DNA from: Gerris lacustris
Lineage: Eukaryota; Arthropoda; Insecta; Hemiptera; Gerridae
Direction: 5' to 3'
Assembly (NCBI GenBank): GCA_951217055.1
Contig: OX578277.1
Location: 107,636,514-107,700,513, forward strand
DNA: 64,000 bases
The position numbers and the translations under genes were made by a program. Numbering within the stretch: the stretch's first letter is position 1; the number at the start of each line of letters is the position of its first letter. The notes under the pieces were generated by a model. The model saw only the letters and a program-made list of their open reading frames with translations, was not told the DNA's origin and ran no database searches. Below are positions 12,206 through 23,261 of this stretch, piece after piece.

Positions 12206-12455
12206 CGTTAAAGACAAGGAAAAGAAGAGGACCAAGAATAGAGCCATGATGGACGCCAGAGGTAGTTTGATAAGAATAAGCAAAGTAATTGTTAATTTTA
12301 ACAATACATGTACGGGTGGAAATGTAACTGTAGAAAAAATGTAAGATTGAATAAGACGTAGGGAGATCACCACGGAGCTTACATATTATATTATGGTTAA
12401 CCAGGTCAAAAGATTTGTACAAGTCAAAATAGACTGCATTGTAGGGTTGGGACAT
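12189..12455 (-). pseudogene. Non-LTR retrotransposon RT fragment, middle part, inverted
   Basis: The minus-strand translation includes YFDLYKSFDLVNHN, corresponding to the LINE motif with the first catalytic Asp (xxDxxKAFDxVxH). It also has SGVHHGSILGPLLF, corresponding to the SGVPQGSxLGPLLF motif, followed by NVNDDL. The FADD catalytic box would come next and is missing. This is the direct continuation of the protein encoded on the plus strand at 11869-12105, but it points the other way. It is flanked by the inverted repeat arms 12126-12205 and 12463-12538, so an inversion between the arms is the simplest explanation. Confidence 0.75.
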
Positions 12456-12462
12456 CGATAGG

Positions 12463-12538
12463 TGATGATCATTAAATTTTGCAAAATTTGTACTTTAATC
12501 CATGTAAAAGATCAAAACAAGTCTAAAATCATTTAAGT
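12463..12538 (-). repeat. Right arm of the ~76-bp inverted repeat
   Basis: Near-exact reverse complement of 12126-12205; see that entry. Confidence 0.85.
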
Positions 12539-12592
12539 AAACAAAAAAGGACGCGAGGAAGCTATGTATTACAGTAATTAGCAGACTTTTTT

Positions 12593-13142
12593 TGGCTGTA
12601 GAAAATTTCAAGTAGATATTTTTAATTACTGCACAGATTTCGCGATTCCTTTGGCACATTTTTTCACACTTTATTCGTTATTTAGTACTTAAAGAACTTG
12701 AATGCATCGGAAATAATTAGTTGTTTGCTAGGAGGAAAGGGATATTTTAAAACTAATTTAGACTATAATGTTTTTCCGTGGTAGGCTGTGAAATAGTAAC
12801 TTTAGAGCCTAAAAAACATAGCTAAAATCCATTTTTTCATTACGTGGACTTAAAAAATCTTTTCATTACTCCTAGCTGTAAAGAAAAAAAAAATTTACGT
12901 CTTAGGACGTAAAAAGAATAACTGGTAGTTATCAAAACTTCCGTTTAGCGCTGCAAAGTTTGTTGAAATGTTTCTAGAACGATTAAAATCCGCGCAAGAT
13001 GTCAATGCGTTTTATTTATCTGTTCTTATAGGGTAACCTCTTTTTAAGGTTTCTTTTTTTAAATCAAGCATGTACTAATATTTTTTTTATTATTATATTG
13101 ATTATTAATTAATATTTAATGTTTATTCATTGTCTGCTACCA
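12593..13142. other. AT-rich DNA, no gene recognised
   Basis: Lies between the repeat A copy and the right hairpin repeat. No coding pattern is visible. Confidence 0.35.
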
Positions 13143-13241
13143 CTTGGCAATATTTACTGTCTCGCTTCGCTTGACAGTAAATGTAATTGCCGCGGTAAAG
13201 AAAAAACTCACTTCACAGCCTAGTAACATAATATACTATTT
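13143..13241 (-). repeat. Hairpin repeat, right member of an inverted pair
   Basis: Reverse complement of about 100 bp at 10850-10950, including the CTGTC...GACAG stem and the CGCGGTAAAG block. GCAGACAATG occurs beside both copies. Confidence 0.7.
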
Positions 13242-14584
13242 CCCATTGCAGTAGCGCTGCTTTAAGATACCTATGCAAACAAATGCTGGAACATGTGCAT
13301 CTAGGTGACTAACTATAGCCCTCTACTTTGATTTGCCCAAACTTCAAACTTAATTAATTTAAAATGTAAAAAACTCAATTTCTAAGTTAACTTTTTTTTT
13401 TTTTTTAGTTGATCCCTAATGTTTTGTTATACTCTTATTAGCAGGTCTTTAAGGATGACTCTCCTGGGAGAGTGGTTTTTTAACTATTACTCCAAATCTG
13501 TGATTTGTTTTTGTTAATGCTACAGATGATAATTTCAGGATAGTGTCCAGTTTAAGCCTGAAGATGCTCAGGTATGGCAAAGAAATATAGCTTAGTTAAA
13601 AGACAATAATTATATTTTCTTCATCTCTAAAGACTTTCTAATAAAAACATTACTAGGTTAACTTCATTACAAAAGAGGTAATAGATATAAAAAAGAATGA
13701 ATATCTAATACCAACTAAAGCCTGAACCAAAGTTTGACTAAACTTTGGTATATAAAATATTTCAACATTTTTACTATGATTTTTTAATTCCAAGATTAAA
13801 AAATAAGTGCGCCGAAAATTAAGAAAACGTAGTTTAAGTGTTTATAAAAATTAATAAAGTTACAAATCCTATACCACTTGGAAGTAATAGAATTTTTCCA
13901 AAAATTAATACTTCCACACTTTTCGACTTACTTCTCAATTTGTTTGCGTAAAGTTTAATGCAAATGACCGGAAAAAGAAATAACGTTATTTAACTGTTAA
14001 CGCACTTAATAATGTTATTTAACTGTTAACGCACATAATAACGTTATTTAACTATGTTATAACTTAATTAAATAATTTTTAAAAATTAATAACGTTACAA
14101 AACCTTAATGCTTTGATATAGTAGTAGTAGTTAACTAGTACTTCCTACTAGACGGGTAGGACGAACCACTTGTTCGAACCTCGCAATCAGGTCTACATTT
14201 GATATAAGACATTCACTAATATTTGAAAGAAAATAATTTTATTTAACTGTTATAACTTAATTACATAATCACCTTAATATAATAACCTTATTTATCTGTC
14301 ACTAGTATTTGAAAGATCAATATAATATAGTTGGCTTGTGATGTGAGATATGTCCTACGGAACTGATCAAATAAAATACATATGTATGGTGACTGATTAT
14401 TGTAAAAAGACATGATCTTTCTTAACATTTATGTCGCATGTAATCGAAGCAGTAATGCACGCAATGCAGTAAAAATGTTGGTGAACTGTATATTCAGTAC
14501 CATAAGGAAGGTAAGACACAGTAAGAACAGGGGTAGACAATTTAGGTATTTAAAATAATAAAAAAAGTTTTTTTTTATAAAAAC
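13242..14584. other. Intergenic DNA with small repeats
   Basis: No gene. A ~30-bp unit (AACGTTATTTAACTGTTAACGCA) is repeated about three times at 13979-14060. At about 14118-14190 a truncated piece of the GTAGTAGTAG-tailed SINE family (GGACGAACCACTTGTTCGAAC) occurs; fuller copies lie at 37742-38098 and 38516-38820. Confidence 0.5.
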
Positions 14585-14589
14585 TGCTG

Positions 14590-14595
14590 TTTATT
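14590..14595 (-). terminator. Polyadenylation signal AATAAA of the cuticle-type gene
   Basis: Minus-strand AATAAA lies 90 bp past the stop codon at 14685-14687, a normal short 3' UTR distance. A second, longer T/A-rich stretch follows. Confidence 0.6.
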
Positions 14596-14684
14596 AATTA
14601 AGTGAAGTCTATTGTTCATGGTGGAGGATTAATTAGTTGCGAGAAAATTTGAAGAATTTAATTTTTTTATTTTTTTTATTTTGT

Positions 14685-17600
14685 TTAGTAGACGACGCTC
14701 CTGTAGGCAGCGGGGTATCCAGCATAGGGGTAGCCAGTATGGTAGGCACCAGCATGGTAGGCATTGTAGGCATAAGGATAGGCACCGGCAGAGTAGGCAG
14801 TAGGTACATAGGCAGCAGCTCCCAAACCGGAGTAGGCGTAAGGAAGAGCACCAACTACGACGTCCTTCTTGACACGCTCAGTTTCAGCGGCGTATACCAT
14901 GGCGATAGCCAGGCAGAAGAAGATCTGTACAACATAACATATGATATTGTAAAATAGTGAAATTTTTATTTTAAATTATTTAACTTACTTACAATTCTTT
15001 TACAGAAGAACAGTGAAGTAAATTATTAAATAAAGTATTTCGTCTCTCCTGTTAAATTAATTTTACTGAACAATACCGGCTTTATTATGAAGTTACAGCT
15101 ATGTTTACTAGCAGTAAATATATAATCAATTTACTTTATTAAGTAAATTTCAGCAATATGAACCTTAAAAATTCAATTATTCGACTTACATTGGTCTAAA
15201 AAAATAATTCAAAGCCATTAGAAATAAATTTTCATCCAAATTTTTATAGGATTGCTTTGTTATTCATTAAATATATAATTAATTTATTTTATTATGCAAA
15301 TTTGAGCAATTTGAACCTTAAAATTAAATTATTCGACTTAAATTAGACTAAAAAATCATTCAAAGACATTAGAAATAGATGTTAACCAAATTTTTATAGG
15401 ATTGCTTTGTTATTTCATAATATAATTACACAAAACTATTTAGTTTTACTTCAAATGTAAATTTACTCCCCAAAATAATAATGTAAAGAATATAAAATAT
15501 ACATTATAATCTAATTTATTCAAGAATAATAATATGTCGAAATTTTTAATCTATTAATTCGAATTTTAATAATAATAATATTTAATCTTCTTAAATGTTT
15601 AGTTATAATAGTCTATAATAATTAATACTGACAAATTATCTAAGATTATTTTATTCTCTTATAAAAATATAAAATTAAAGAAAATAAAGAAAACAATGTC
15701 ATATTTAAAATTTCATTCAAAAGCTAGAAAAAAAGAAACATGAAATATTCATAATTTGGATCTTTACCTTATAATAAAATGCTTTTAAATAATCTCTGTT
15801 ATATCTCTAAATATTTTTATTAAAATTAAGGACTGAAGGAAAATTTTCATTAACTCTATTTTTCTTTTATTTTATTCGGTCGTTTTCTTGAAATACTAAA
15901 TTTAAAATGGTTTTCTCCTAAATTATAATTTTATTATTTCGATTTTTTCATTATAATAATATTAACATTATGGTTTTATTATTTATTTAAAGAAATATGT
16001 TTAGTCACTATTTTGTAGTTAAATAAATATTTTAGTTCCCTGGTCTATTGTTATTGTTATTAAAAATTGAGATATAAAATCATTTATGTTTTCTTTTTTA
16101 TGACAAATTTAGATAAATAATTAAATTATTTTTATATGTAAATGGGACAATTAAAAAAAAACAAAAAAAAAATAGACTACATAATTTAAAAAAAAAACAA
16201 TTGGAAAGAGACTGTATTCATATTTTAACTTTATATAAAATTCACTTTAATTTCCAGTTTATTAATTATAAAAACTATAATTTTCTCTTTTATTTGTTTA
16301 AACTGGTTTGTGGAGCACAAATTTTAAAATCATTTTTGAACCAACTACTACCTAGAAAGCTGACTGCTTCTGAAGAATAATCTATTTCCGATATATTATA
16401 TACAGGGTTTCCCAGCTAATATGGAACAGCGAAATATCTCCGGAACCATGATAGATAGAAAGATGCGGTTTTCAGGGTTCGGTAATGGCTATAAATGCGC
16501 TTCTAGAAAAAATGCTGAACATTTTCTGTGTTCAGCAAAAGTGTGTGCATTTTAGATAATTAAAAAAATAATATGAAGCCATATTTTTTAGACTAGATTT
16601 GGATTCTATGACTAAAAATTTGAACTTTTTTTACTCTTGGAATTTTTTAGATCCGAGCATTAGTTTGCCGTCTAGAGAGCCCTGAAATTGCTAAAATTGA
16701 ACTTAAGTCCATTTTACAGCTAAACTAATGGATTTAAGAAAAAAAAATCAAGATACAGAAAGTTCTTATTTTTCAACGAAAAATCCAAATCCATTCTTAA
16801 TCCAATATTGGTCATTTTTTAACGTTTCAAGCCCTGCTGAAAACCTTCTTTTTGGCAGAACACAGTAAGTAAAAAATAAGGTACATTTGAAATCAATCAA
16901 TTAAACTAAGTTGTAAAACAACTATCTTATGTATTGTAGAATTATAAACATTAATTTTGTAAGTCATCATTAAATTAATACGAATTTTATAGCTATAATA
17001 AAATTATTTAAATTAAGATTTTATTTCAAATAAAAATTATGTAGCTATAAAATTTTTTTTGTTTTTTTTTTTTGGAATTGGATGCATGTTTTATATCAAG
17101 AACTATTTTGTGGTGCAATAGTTTAATATTTACAGGGATTATATTATTTCAAAATATATTATACATTAATTATAAAAATTAGAGAATAAGTACATTGTAC
17201 AATAATATTAGACAAATGCGCTCAATATTATTAAATTGCATATTGTATAAGTTACTACGCAATATTTTAACTAATAATACTATATTGTATTATATTCAAC
17301 ACACGAGCTGAATAGTAGGTACTATGACCTGTATCAAATATTTTGAAGTAATGTTCGGCGCGTTTAAAAGACGTTTGGACTTAAATCTGCTAATGTTATA
17401 ACTTATAAGTAAAGTGACAGTTAAGAGAATACATAATACAGCAATATATTATAATCATATGATAATATTTTTTCTTCTAACACTAAATTTTGACCTAAAA
17501 AAACAACATAATATGATTTTTTGATTAGATTTTGAACTACTTTTGACTAGACCAATTTAAGAAGAGACTGCTATTATAGATTTATTTATAGAAATAAAAG

Positions 17601-17782
17601 TTTTCACATTTTTTCTTAAGTTATCAAAGATTTATACAGAGTTGTAAAATTTTAAACAATATTACATTATTTTTCTTAAGTTATCGAAGGTTTATAGAGA
17701 ATTAGAAAATTTTAAATTTTAAATTAACTTGTGATCTAAGATACTTTGTTGAAATACTTACAAGAGTTCTGAGAGATGCCAT
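14685..17782 (-). CDS. Secreted Ala/Tyr/Gly-rich cuticle-type protein, 86 aa, two exons
   Basis: Exon 1 coding is 17762-17782 (ATG at 17782-17780, seven codons, then GTAAGT). Exon 2 coding is 14685-14924, opened by a TGTACAG acceptor and closed by TAA at 14687-14685. The intron (14925-17761, 2837 bp) is phase 0. Joined, the protein starts with the signal peptide MASLRTLIFFCLAIAMVYA, probably cleaved before AETER. A short charged stretch (ERVKKD) follows, then ~60 residues dominated by Ala, Tyr and Gly with AYxAGAYPYAY-like repeats, ending YRSVVY. A tiny first exon that breaks the signal peptide is a common architecture of arthropod cuticular protein genes. There is no Rebers-Riddiford chitin-binding motif, so it is a low-complexity structural or cuticle-associated protein rather than a CPR member. 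The exon is markedly more GC-rich than its surroundings. Promoter and poly(A) signal are both present. An eggshell, silk-gland or gland-secreted peptide is possible instead. Confidence 0.85.
15115..15413. repeat. ~153-bp tandem duplication in the intron
   Basis: Two adjacent units start with TAAATATATAATYAATTT at 15115 and 15268 and both end in ATTTTTATAGGATTGCTTTGTTAT-type sequence. Divergence is moderate. Confidence 0.8.
16403..16870 (+). mobile_element. Repeat C copy, one end only
   Basis: Starts at TA-CAGGGTTTCCCAGCTAATATGG and shares the block AAATATCTCCGGAACCATGA with the copies at 18378 and 29684. The opposite terminal repeat is not found, so the copy is truncated. It lies in the intron of the cuticle-type gene. 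Confidence 0.8.
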
Positions 17783-17812
17783 TGTAGTTGATTGTAGTGA
17801 GTTAGTACAAGA

Positions 17813-17850
17813 ACTGACTTAGTACAGGTTGCTTACCCAGCTCTATATAT
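17813..17850 (-). promoter_or_regulatory. Core promoter of the cuticle-type gene (TATA + initiator)
   Basis: On the minus strand a TATATATAG box (17844-17850) precedes a TCAGT initiator (17817-17813) by about 30 bp. The predicted start is near 17815. This gives a ~33-nt 5' UTR before the ATG at 17782. TCAGT is the arthropod initiator consensus. Confidence 0.75.
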
Positions 17851-17851
17851 A

Positions 17852-18377
17852 CCTCCCTCTGTATCTATACTTTACATACCGCGGGGCGTGGTACCTCCTC
17901 CAACTTACGAACGAGAAAATAAAAAGAAAAATCAACCCCCCCTCCCAAAAAGAAATAAAAAAACAACAGCTTGCTTCCTAAACTGAGACTATCCCCTAAT
18001 AAATAATATAGGAAGAAATGAAGAAGAAGAAGACAAAAAAAAGAAACAGATGATCTAATACAACCTTTTCATACAGGTATTATATTCGCTACCTTAAACC
18101 TCAAGTTTAAGGTAGCACACACACACACATATACATATATATACACTAAGAAAAAGGATAATAATAATTATTATAGAGGTAGAGGCACACAAATTGTTTT
18201 AGCTTAAAGGGTTATGACGTAAAAAAAAGTTTAAAAATAAAAATTTATTTTATTATTTTATATCTTTGAAGTAATAATTATAATTATAGTAATTGATCAC
18301 TCGACATGAGGAATAATTGTACATTATTATACGTTAAATTTTGACGTAATGATTTTTACTTTCTCGTATCATTTATA
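17852..18377. other. Upstream region of the cuticle-type gene
   Basis: A CCGCGGGGCGTGGTACC GC-rich patch lies at about 17879-17895, directly upstream of the TATA box. Further out are purine-rich runs, a perfect 12-bp hairpin (GCTACCTTAAAC arms, about 18090-18118) and a short (CA)n tract. No gene is visible. Confidence 0.45.
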
Positions 18378-18790
18378 CAGGGTGTCCAAGCTAATATGAA
18401 ACAGCGAAATATCTCCGGAACCATGATAGATAGAAAGATGCGGTTTTCAGGGTTCCATAATGGCTATAAATTCGCTTCCAGAACAAATGCTGAACATTTT
18501 CTGTGTTCAGCAAATGTGTGTGCAAAAATGAATAGGAAGCAATATTTTTTAGTCTATATTTGGATTCTAAGGGTAAAAATAAGAATTTTGTAGTCTTAAA
18601 TCCAACTCCATTCTTAAAAACATGCATTATTGGTATTTTTCCACGTTTTGAGCCCTGCTGATAATTTTTGTTGGCAAAAAACAGTTACAAATAAGATATG
18701 TATTTTAGACTGGATTTTGATTTTAAGTCAAAAAATAAGATCTTTTTATCTTGACTATTTTTCCTAAATCCACTAGTTTAGCTGTAATAT
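18378..18790 (+). mobile_element. Repeat C copy, one end only
   Basis: Begins TA-CAGGGTGTCCAAGCTAATATG and carries the same AAATATCTCCGGAACCATGA and TTTTCAGGGTTC blocks as 16403 and 29684. No right terminal repeat was found. Confidence 0.8.
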
Positions 18791-18969
18791 TGACCTAACA
18801 CTTTCTTTAATTTGTATTAATAATATTTTCTTGATGGATATTTTTGGTGTAATTATACTCAATCAAAACTAGTTAATTATAAATTATTTAAGGTAATTTT
18901 ATATTCACAGATATTCGTAAATTTTGTACAAAACTGTAATTTTCCCTCGATTATTATATTTTTTTTTAC

Positions 18970-19573
18970 TACGTTTTTATTAGCTTGCATTCTTGTTTGT
19001 TTGTTTGTTTGCTTGTCCGGTACAAATCTGGCAATCGATTTCTAACTAACTTCCCGAATAGCTAGACATTTGAAACTTTTAGCATAACTCAGAACACGAT
19101 GACAATGCATTATTTTAATACTTTTAGCCATCTTTCAGCAGAATTTAATTAGTTTTCAGCAAATTTTGCTGTGTGGAAAGTTAGTTCGGAAAAAATCCGC
19201 AAGTTATTTTATTTGTTTTGCCATATCCAATATTTACGCAATCTTCATTTTGACGGGTCTCAAATTTGTGATAGATAAACATTGAATGACAGCAAAACAG
19301 GAAATATCGATTATATTATTTCAAATATATCGATGACATGCTTTAGATTTGGTGTTGGGGAGATCCGTTGTACAAAGCTTGTCCTTTTATAGGTTTAAGA
19401 TCAGCTCTCTGGATGGTTGTCATATATGTGAAGTAAATAAATTCGGAACTATTTTTTTTTCACTAACATTATATATTATATAACAATAATAATTATATTA
19501 TCAACATTACATACGATTCAACAGAAAATTTAAAAACGTAGTATATAAAAAGTTCTTTTTATCTTGAAATTAT
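18970..19573 (+). mobile_element. Repeat F, uninterrupted copy
   Basis: From ACTACGTTTTTATTAGCTTG to the TTTTTATCTTGAAATTATT end. It matches, inverted, three separated blocks at 57299-57481, 58672-58958 and 59550-59696. It therefore provides the empty-site version for two insertions in the other copy. Contains a (TTTG)n stretch. No coding capacity seen. Confidence 0.8.
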
Positions 19574-19589
19574 TTTTTTTTAAATTGTT

Positions 19590-20086
19590 TTGATTTTTAC
19601 ATGAATTATCAATCAAGAACCAATTTGGCACAGTTTATAGCGCACTGCTGAAATAAAACTGGGGCTATATGCCTCAGACAGGTAGATAAACCAACAAACT
19701 GACAGATAGATAGACCAACAAACTGACAGATAGATAGACCAACAAACTGACAGATAGATAGACCAACAAACTGACAGATAGACAGACCAACAAACTGACA
19801 GATAGACAGACCAACAAACTGACAGATAGATAGACCAACAAACTGACAGATAGATAGACCAACAAACTGACAGATAGATAGACCAACAAACTGACAGATA
19901 GATAGACCAGCAAAATGACAGATAGATAGACCAACAAACTGACAGATAGACACACAGACACGGAATGTTCCCTGATGTCTGAAACGGATTTCTGTTTTGA
20001 AACTTTTAAAATCACAGACATAAAATATTTTCGTTGTTGAAACGCTCATATGGCATCTGTTTCCTGCGGTAAGCTCGGAAGCATAA
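19590..20086 (-). mobile_element. Repeat A copy with expanded internal array
   Basis: Minus-oriented A copy, ending GGTAAGCTCGGAAGC after TGATGTCTGAAACGGATTTC. The short CAGACAGACA tract seen in other copies is replaced by the 24-bp array at 19681-19952. The far end (CAAGAACCAATTTGGCAC) is degraded. Confidence 0.75.
19681..19952. repeat. 24-bp minisatellite, ~11 units
   Basis: Unit GACAGATAGATAGACCAACAAACT repeated with few changes (GATAGACAGA variants in the middle). Because 24 is a multiple of three, open frames persist on the minus strand (Leu/Ser/Cys-rich). They are not genes. Confidence 0.93.
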
Positions 20087-20980
20087 TGTCTACTTTATAT
20101 ATTTTTATTATTTTACAATTTATGCTATTTCCTACCTTTTTTTTTACCGCATATTCGTAATCAACGTTTTAATTTTCAACTTTTATTTTCTCCCTAAAAG
20201 AAAAGACAATTCAAAAAGTTTTAATAAAATCTAGGAACCATCTGCTTCGTTTAAAATGTGGTTTATTTTAGTGCTCTATTTATTCCCTCTCTCTTACACT
20301 ACTATGTAACAAAGAATGATAAATAATTAAAGATGTGCAAAGGTACAATTAAGATAAATAATTTCGAAAATAAATACTACTCATGAAACAAAACTTAGAA
20401 TGAACATATAATTAAATGCAGGAAATTAGAAGTCTCTATAAAATTAAAAATCATTAAAAAAAAGTAACTTGCCATAATTACGACAATAATGTGCCATAAT
20501 GTTTTTCAATTGAAACTTGCTGTTTGTTCTACAACAGGATAACTTGCTATAAACTCACACATTTGTTCACGAAATAACGATTAAAAGAGTAAAGGAATAA
20601 TAAATATGAAGGTGTAAAGCACATATAAATGATTAGATCTAGAATCATTTTTATTTCTCTATTGTATGCAAATTTTTAATGTTTTATTCTCAATAGTTAA
20701 AATATGGTTTTTATTTTGGCGTTAGTAATTATTATCCCTTAAGATTTATAGATTGATCTTGGAAAATATAGATTTAAGGTTAGAAACCGCGATCTCAACT
20801 AGTAAAATATTTTTACAAAATAAGTTTTAAACTAAAATTTTAATATATAACCTATGAATAAGGTTTCTAAATGGTATTCCTTCGAGATTAAAATATGACT
20901 AGGATCATAATCAATTATATAGAACATTACGAGTAATCGATTTCTAATCTAAAGTAACAGCTGTAATTAAAAAAAAAAAT
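20087..20980. other. AT-rich intergenic DNA
   Basis: No gene, repeat or strong structure recognised. Confidence 0.4.
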
Positions 20981-22080
20981 ACCAATTAGTGTGGCACATT
21001 GCTTCCTCGCATCCTATCACGTACATTATTGATTTTATGCTTTTACAAGCAATTATTGTCAAATTTATTTAATTGTTTCCCCCGTTTTTTTTTTTAATAT
21101 GTTAAATTTGCTTTTTTGATTTTGAGCAAAGATAACGAACGCTATCTTATCCCTACGAATATCGACAATATTTTATATCTCTGATAGCAAACATTCCGAG
21201 ACAGAGACCCGTTTCAGACATCAGGAAACATTTTTGGGTCCATGTCTGTTTGTCTGTAGCTTAATTTTTGTGATCCAACATATATTTATAACTGAACGTC
21301 CGATTTTAATGAAATTTGTATGGTAGGTCATAATTAGCCCATTGTTGGTCTTATATAAGTTTCATTCTTCTGCGCTCATTTATTTCTCTTCTACATGAGC
21401 ACTAACATACATTTATTTACACCTATAGCTTCAAAAGTACTAATTTGATTTTTATGAAATTTGGATGGTTTGTCACTTCAAATAGCCCCAGATTAATTTC
21501 AAACGTTTGCGCTCTTTATATTTTGTTAAATTCAAACTTTAATTCAAGTAAAAAATCAAAACAATTTTGACAGTACAATTGTTTAAAAAACAATTAAACA
21601 AATATAGCTTGTTAAAATAAATAACGTAAAAAATTGGATGCGAGGAAGCTATGTGCCACGCCAATTGGTAGTCTATTTTTACATTAATTAAAGTATCAAT
21701 TAGGCAAAAGTTAAAGAATGCAGACGGTTGAAATCTATCTATAAACGCTGTCTGCGATCTACTTTCCACAACCTACCGAAATTCTATTTAAATCATATAG
21801 GAGTACTTTTGAAGATGTTGTAATTAAACTTATATGGGACCAACAATGGGCTCATTATGGCCTACCAAACAAATTCCATTAAAATCGGACGTGTAGTTTT
21901 TAAAATATGTTGATTTGCGAAAATTGAGTGATAGATAGACCGACAGATTATAGAACCTAGAATATTCCCTGATGTCTGAAACCGATTTGTGTCTTAGAAT
22001 TTTAAAATCGGAGACATTAAATATTTTCGTTCTTCAAAACGATTACATAGCATCCGTTACCTTTGGTAAGCTCGGAATTA
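20981..22080. mobile_element. Cluster of overlapping or nested repeat A copies
   Basis: Three A-derived parts can be read. A minus-oriented end (ATTAGTGTGGCACATTGCTT) lies at about 20985-21110. A plus-oriented body lies from about 21190 (CAGACATCAGGAAACA) to 21668 (GATGCGAGGAAGCTATGTGCC). A minus-oriented body runs from about 21670 to 22080 (GGTAAGCTCGGAA). The adjacent opposite orientation suggests insertion of one copy into another. Confidence 0.7.
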
Positions 22081-22767
22081 ATATATAAATAATATAAAAA
22101 TAGGAAATTGAATGTAATTGATAAATATTGATAAATATTGTTGAGGTAGGCTGGTTAATTAGAGAGTTAATTAATTAAGGACTTAGATGGGTCGGTGTGG
22201 TTCAAAGCCCTCTTATTAATTAAAGGATTTTCTCTTTAAGCAGGTTGAGGATCCTCCTGGAAGCCTTGACGTTTCCATTCCTGAAAAGCATTCCTGGTTA
22301 ATTTATTCCAAACGGAATTTCCACAAAGAAAACAACAGCCAAGCCAAATCAACTTGCACAATTCCAGCTCCTTGAAATCTTGAATAATTTAAACAAATTA
22401 ATAATGTCTTGAAAACACATATTTTTTAAAACATAAAGAAATTGGAACAGAGAAGATAATTTGCACAATTTCTAACAATAAACAGGATTGTGATTCAGAA
22501 ACAAAAATATTGTTACGAATAATATTGAAATGAGTCGAGAAATCACACGCAAGAATTCAGTTATTTAATAATTTTCCAAGATGTAAAGTCAAATGTTAAT
22601 TTCACAATATTCCGAAATTTCAGTTAAAACAAACATCTTAGAAACGTAAAAGGAATCACTGTAAATTGAAATTCAAAAACAAATTTTAAAATTTAAATTA
22701 ACAAAATAGTATTATAACAGATTTCAAAAACAAAAAAAAAAAAAAAAATTTAAAACGATATTGTCAT
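22081..22767. other. AT-rich intergenic DNA
   Basis: No gene recognised. A poly(A) run near 22731-22749 could be a degraded retroposon tail. Confidence 0.35.
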
Positions 22768-23130
22768 ACTTAATTATCGAAGTATAAACACGATTTTATA
22801 TAATAACTTAATTATAAGGGTAAAAAAAATGTGTTTTCAACTAATATTTTATAATGATTAATTATAAGCGTGAAACATGATTTTAAATAAAAAATCTAAT
22901 TAGTAGGGGTTTACACAAAGTTTTGTATAACTTAATTATAAACGCCTAAACAAAGATTTAGACTAACTAATTTATCAGTGTGTAAACATGATTCCCTGTA
23001 ACTTGTTTGTCAGTGTTAAAATAGGATTTTGTGTAACTTAATTATAAAGTGTGTAAATAAGATAGTGCGGGATAACGTATTTATCGGTGTTTCGACGTGA
23101 TTTTGTGTAACTTAATTTCCAGTGTTTAAA
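22768..23130. repeat. Degenerate ~50-bp tandem array
   Basis: A motif of the type AACTTAATTATAAGYGTRTAAAYAYGATTTT recurs about seven times with many substitutions. It passes into the better conserved ~70-bp array that follows. Confidence 0.6.
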
Positions 23131-23261
23131 TTTATTTAGATATTTTTTATTTGAATAATTATCTATTTTAATGAGTTTGAAACCAAGATGAAAAGGTTAT
23201 TACCTTCCTCTAAGGTTTGCCATGGATGATAATCCATTAAAGTAAGTTTGAAACCAACATA

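Larger units (their letters stand above)
11661..12592 (+). mobile_element. Repeat A copy carrying reverse transcriptase fragments
   Basis: Begins TTCCGAGCTTAAAGG and ends ACGCGAGGAAGCTATGT, the diagnostic ends of repeat A. It includes the CAGACATCAGGAAACC and TCTGTCTGTCAG blocks near the left end. Between the ends lie two pieces of a non-LTR reverse transcriptase in opposite orientations, separated by an inverted repeat (separate entries). The copy sits between the hairpin repeats at 10850 and 13241. Confidence 0.7.
14925..17761 (-). other. Intron of the cuticle-type gene
   Basis: GT..AG intron, very AT-rich. It contains a ~153-bp tandem duplication (15115-15267 and 15268-15413, sharing TTTTTATAGGATTGCTTTG) and a truncated repeat C copy at 16403-16870. 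No further exon is needed, because the phase-0 junction joins signal peptide to mature protein cleanly. Confidence 0.8.

Noticed and set aside
14637..14957. 106-codon plus-strand frame over the cuticle-type exon
   Set aside because: Antisense shadow; the minus strand has signal peptide, splice sites, promoter and poly(A) signal.
19609..20049. 146-codon minus-strand frame with repeated LSICQFVG
   Set aside because: A 24-bp repeat keeps any stop-free frame open; there is no start context and both ends are repeat A.
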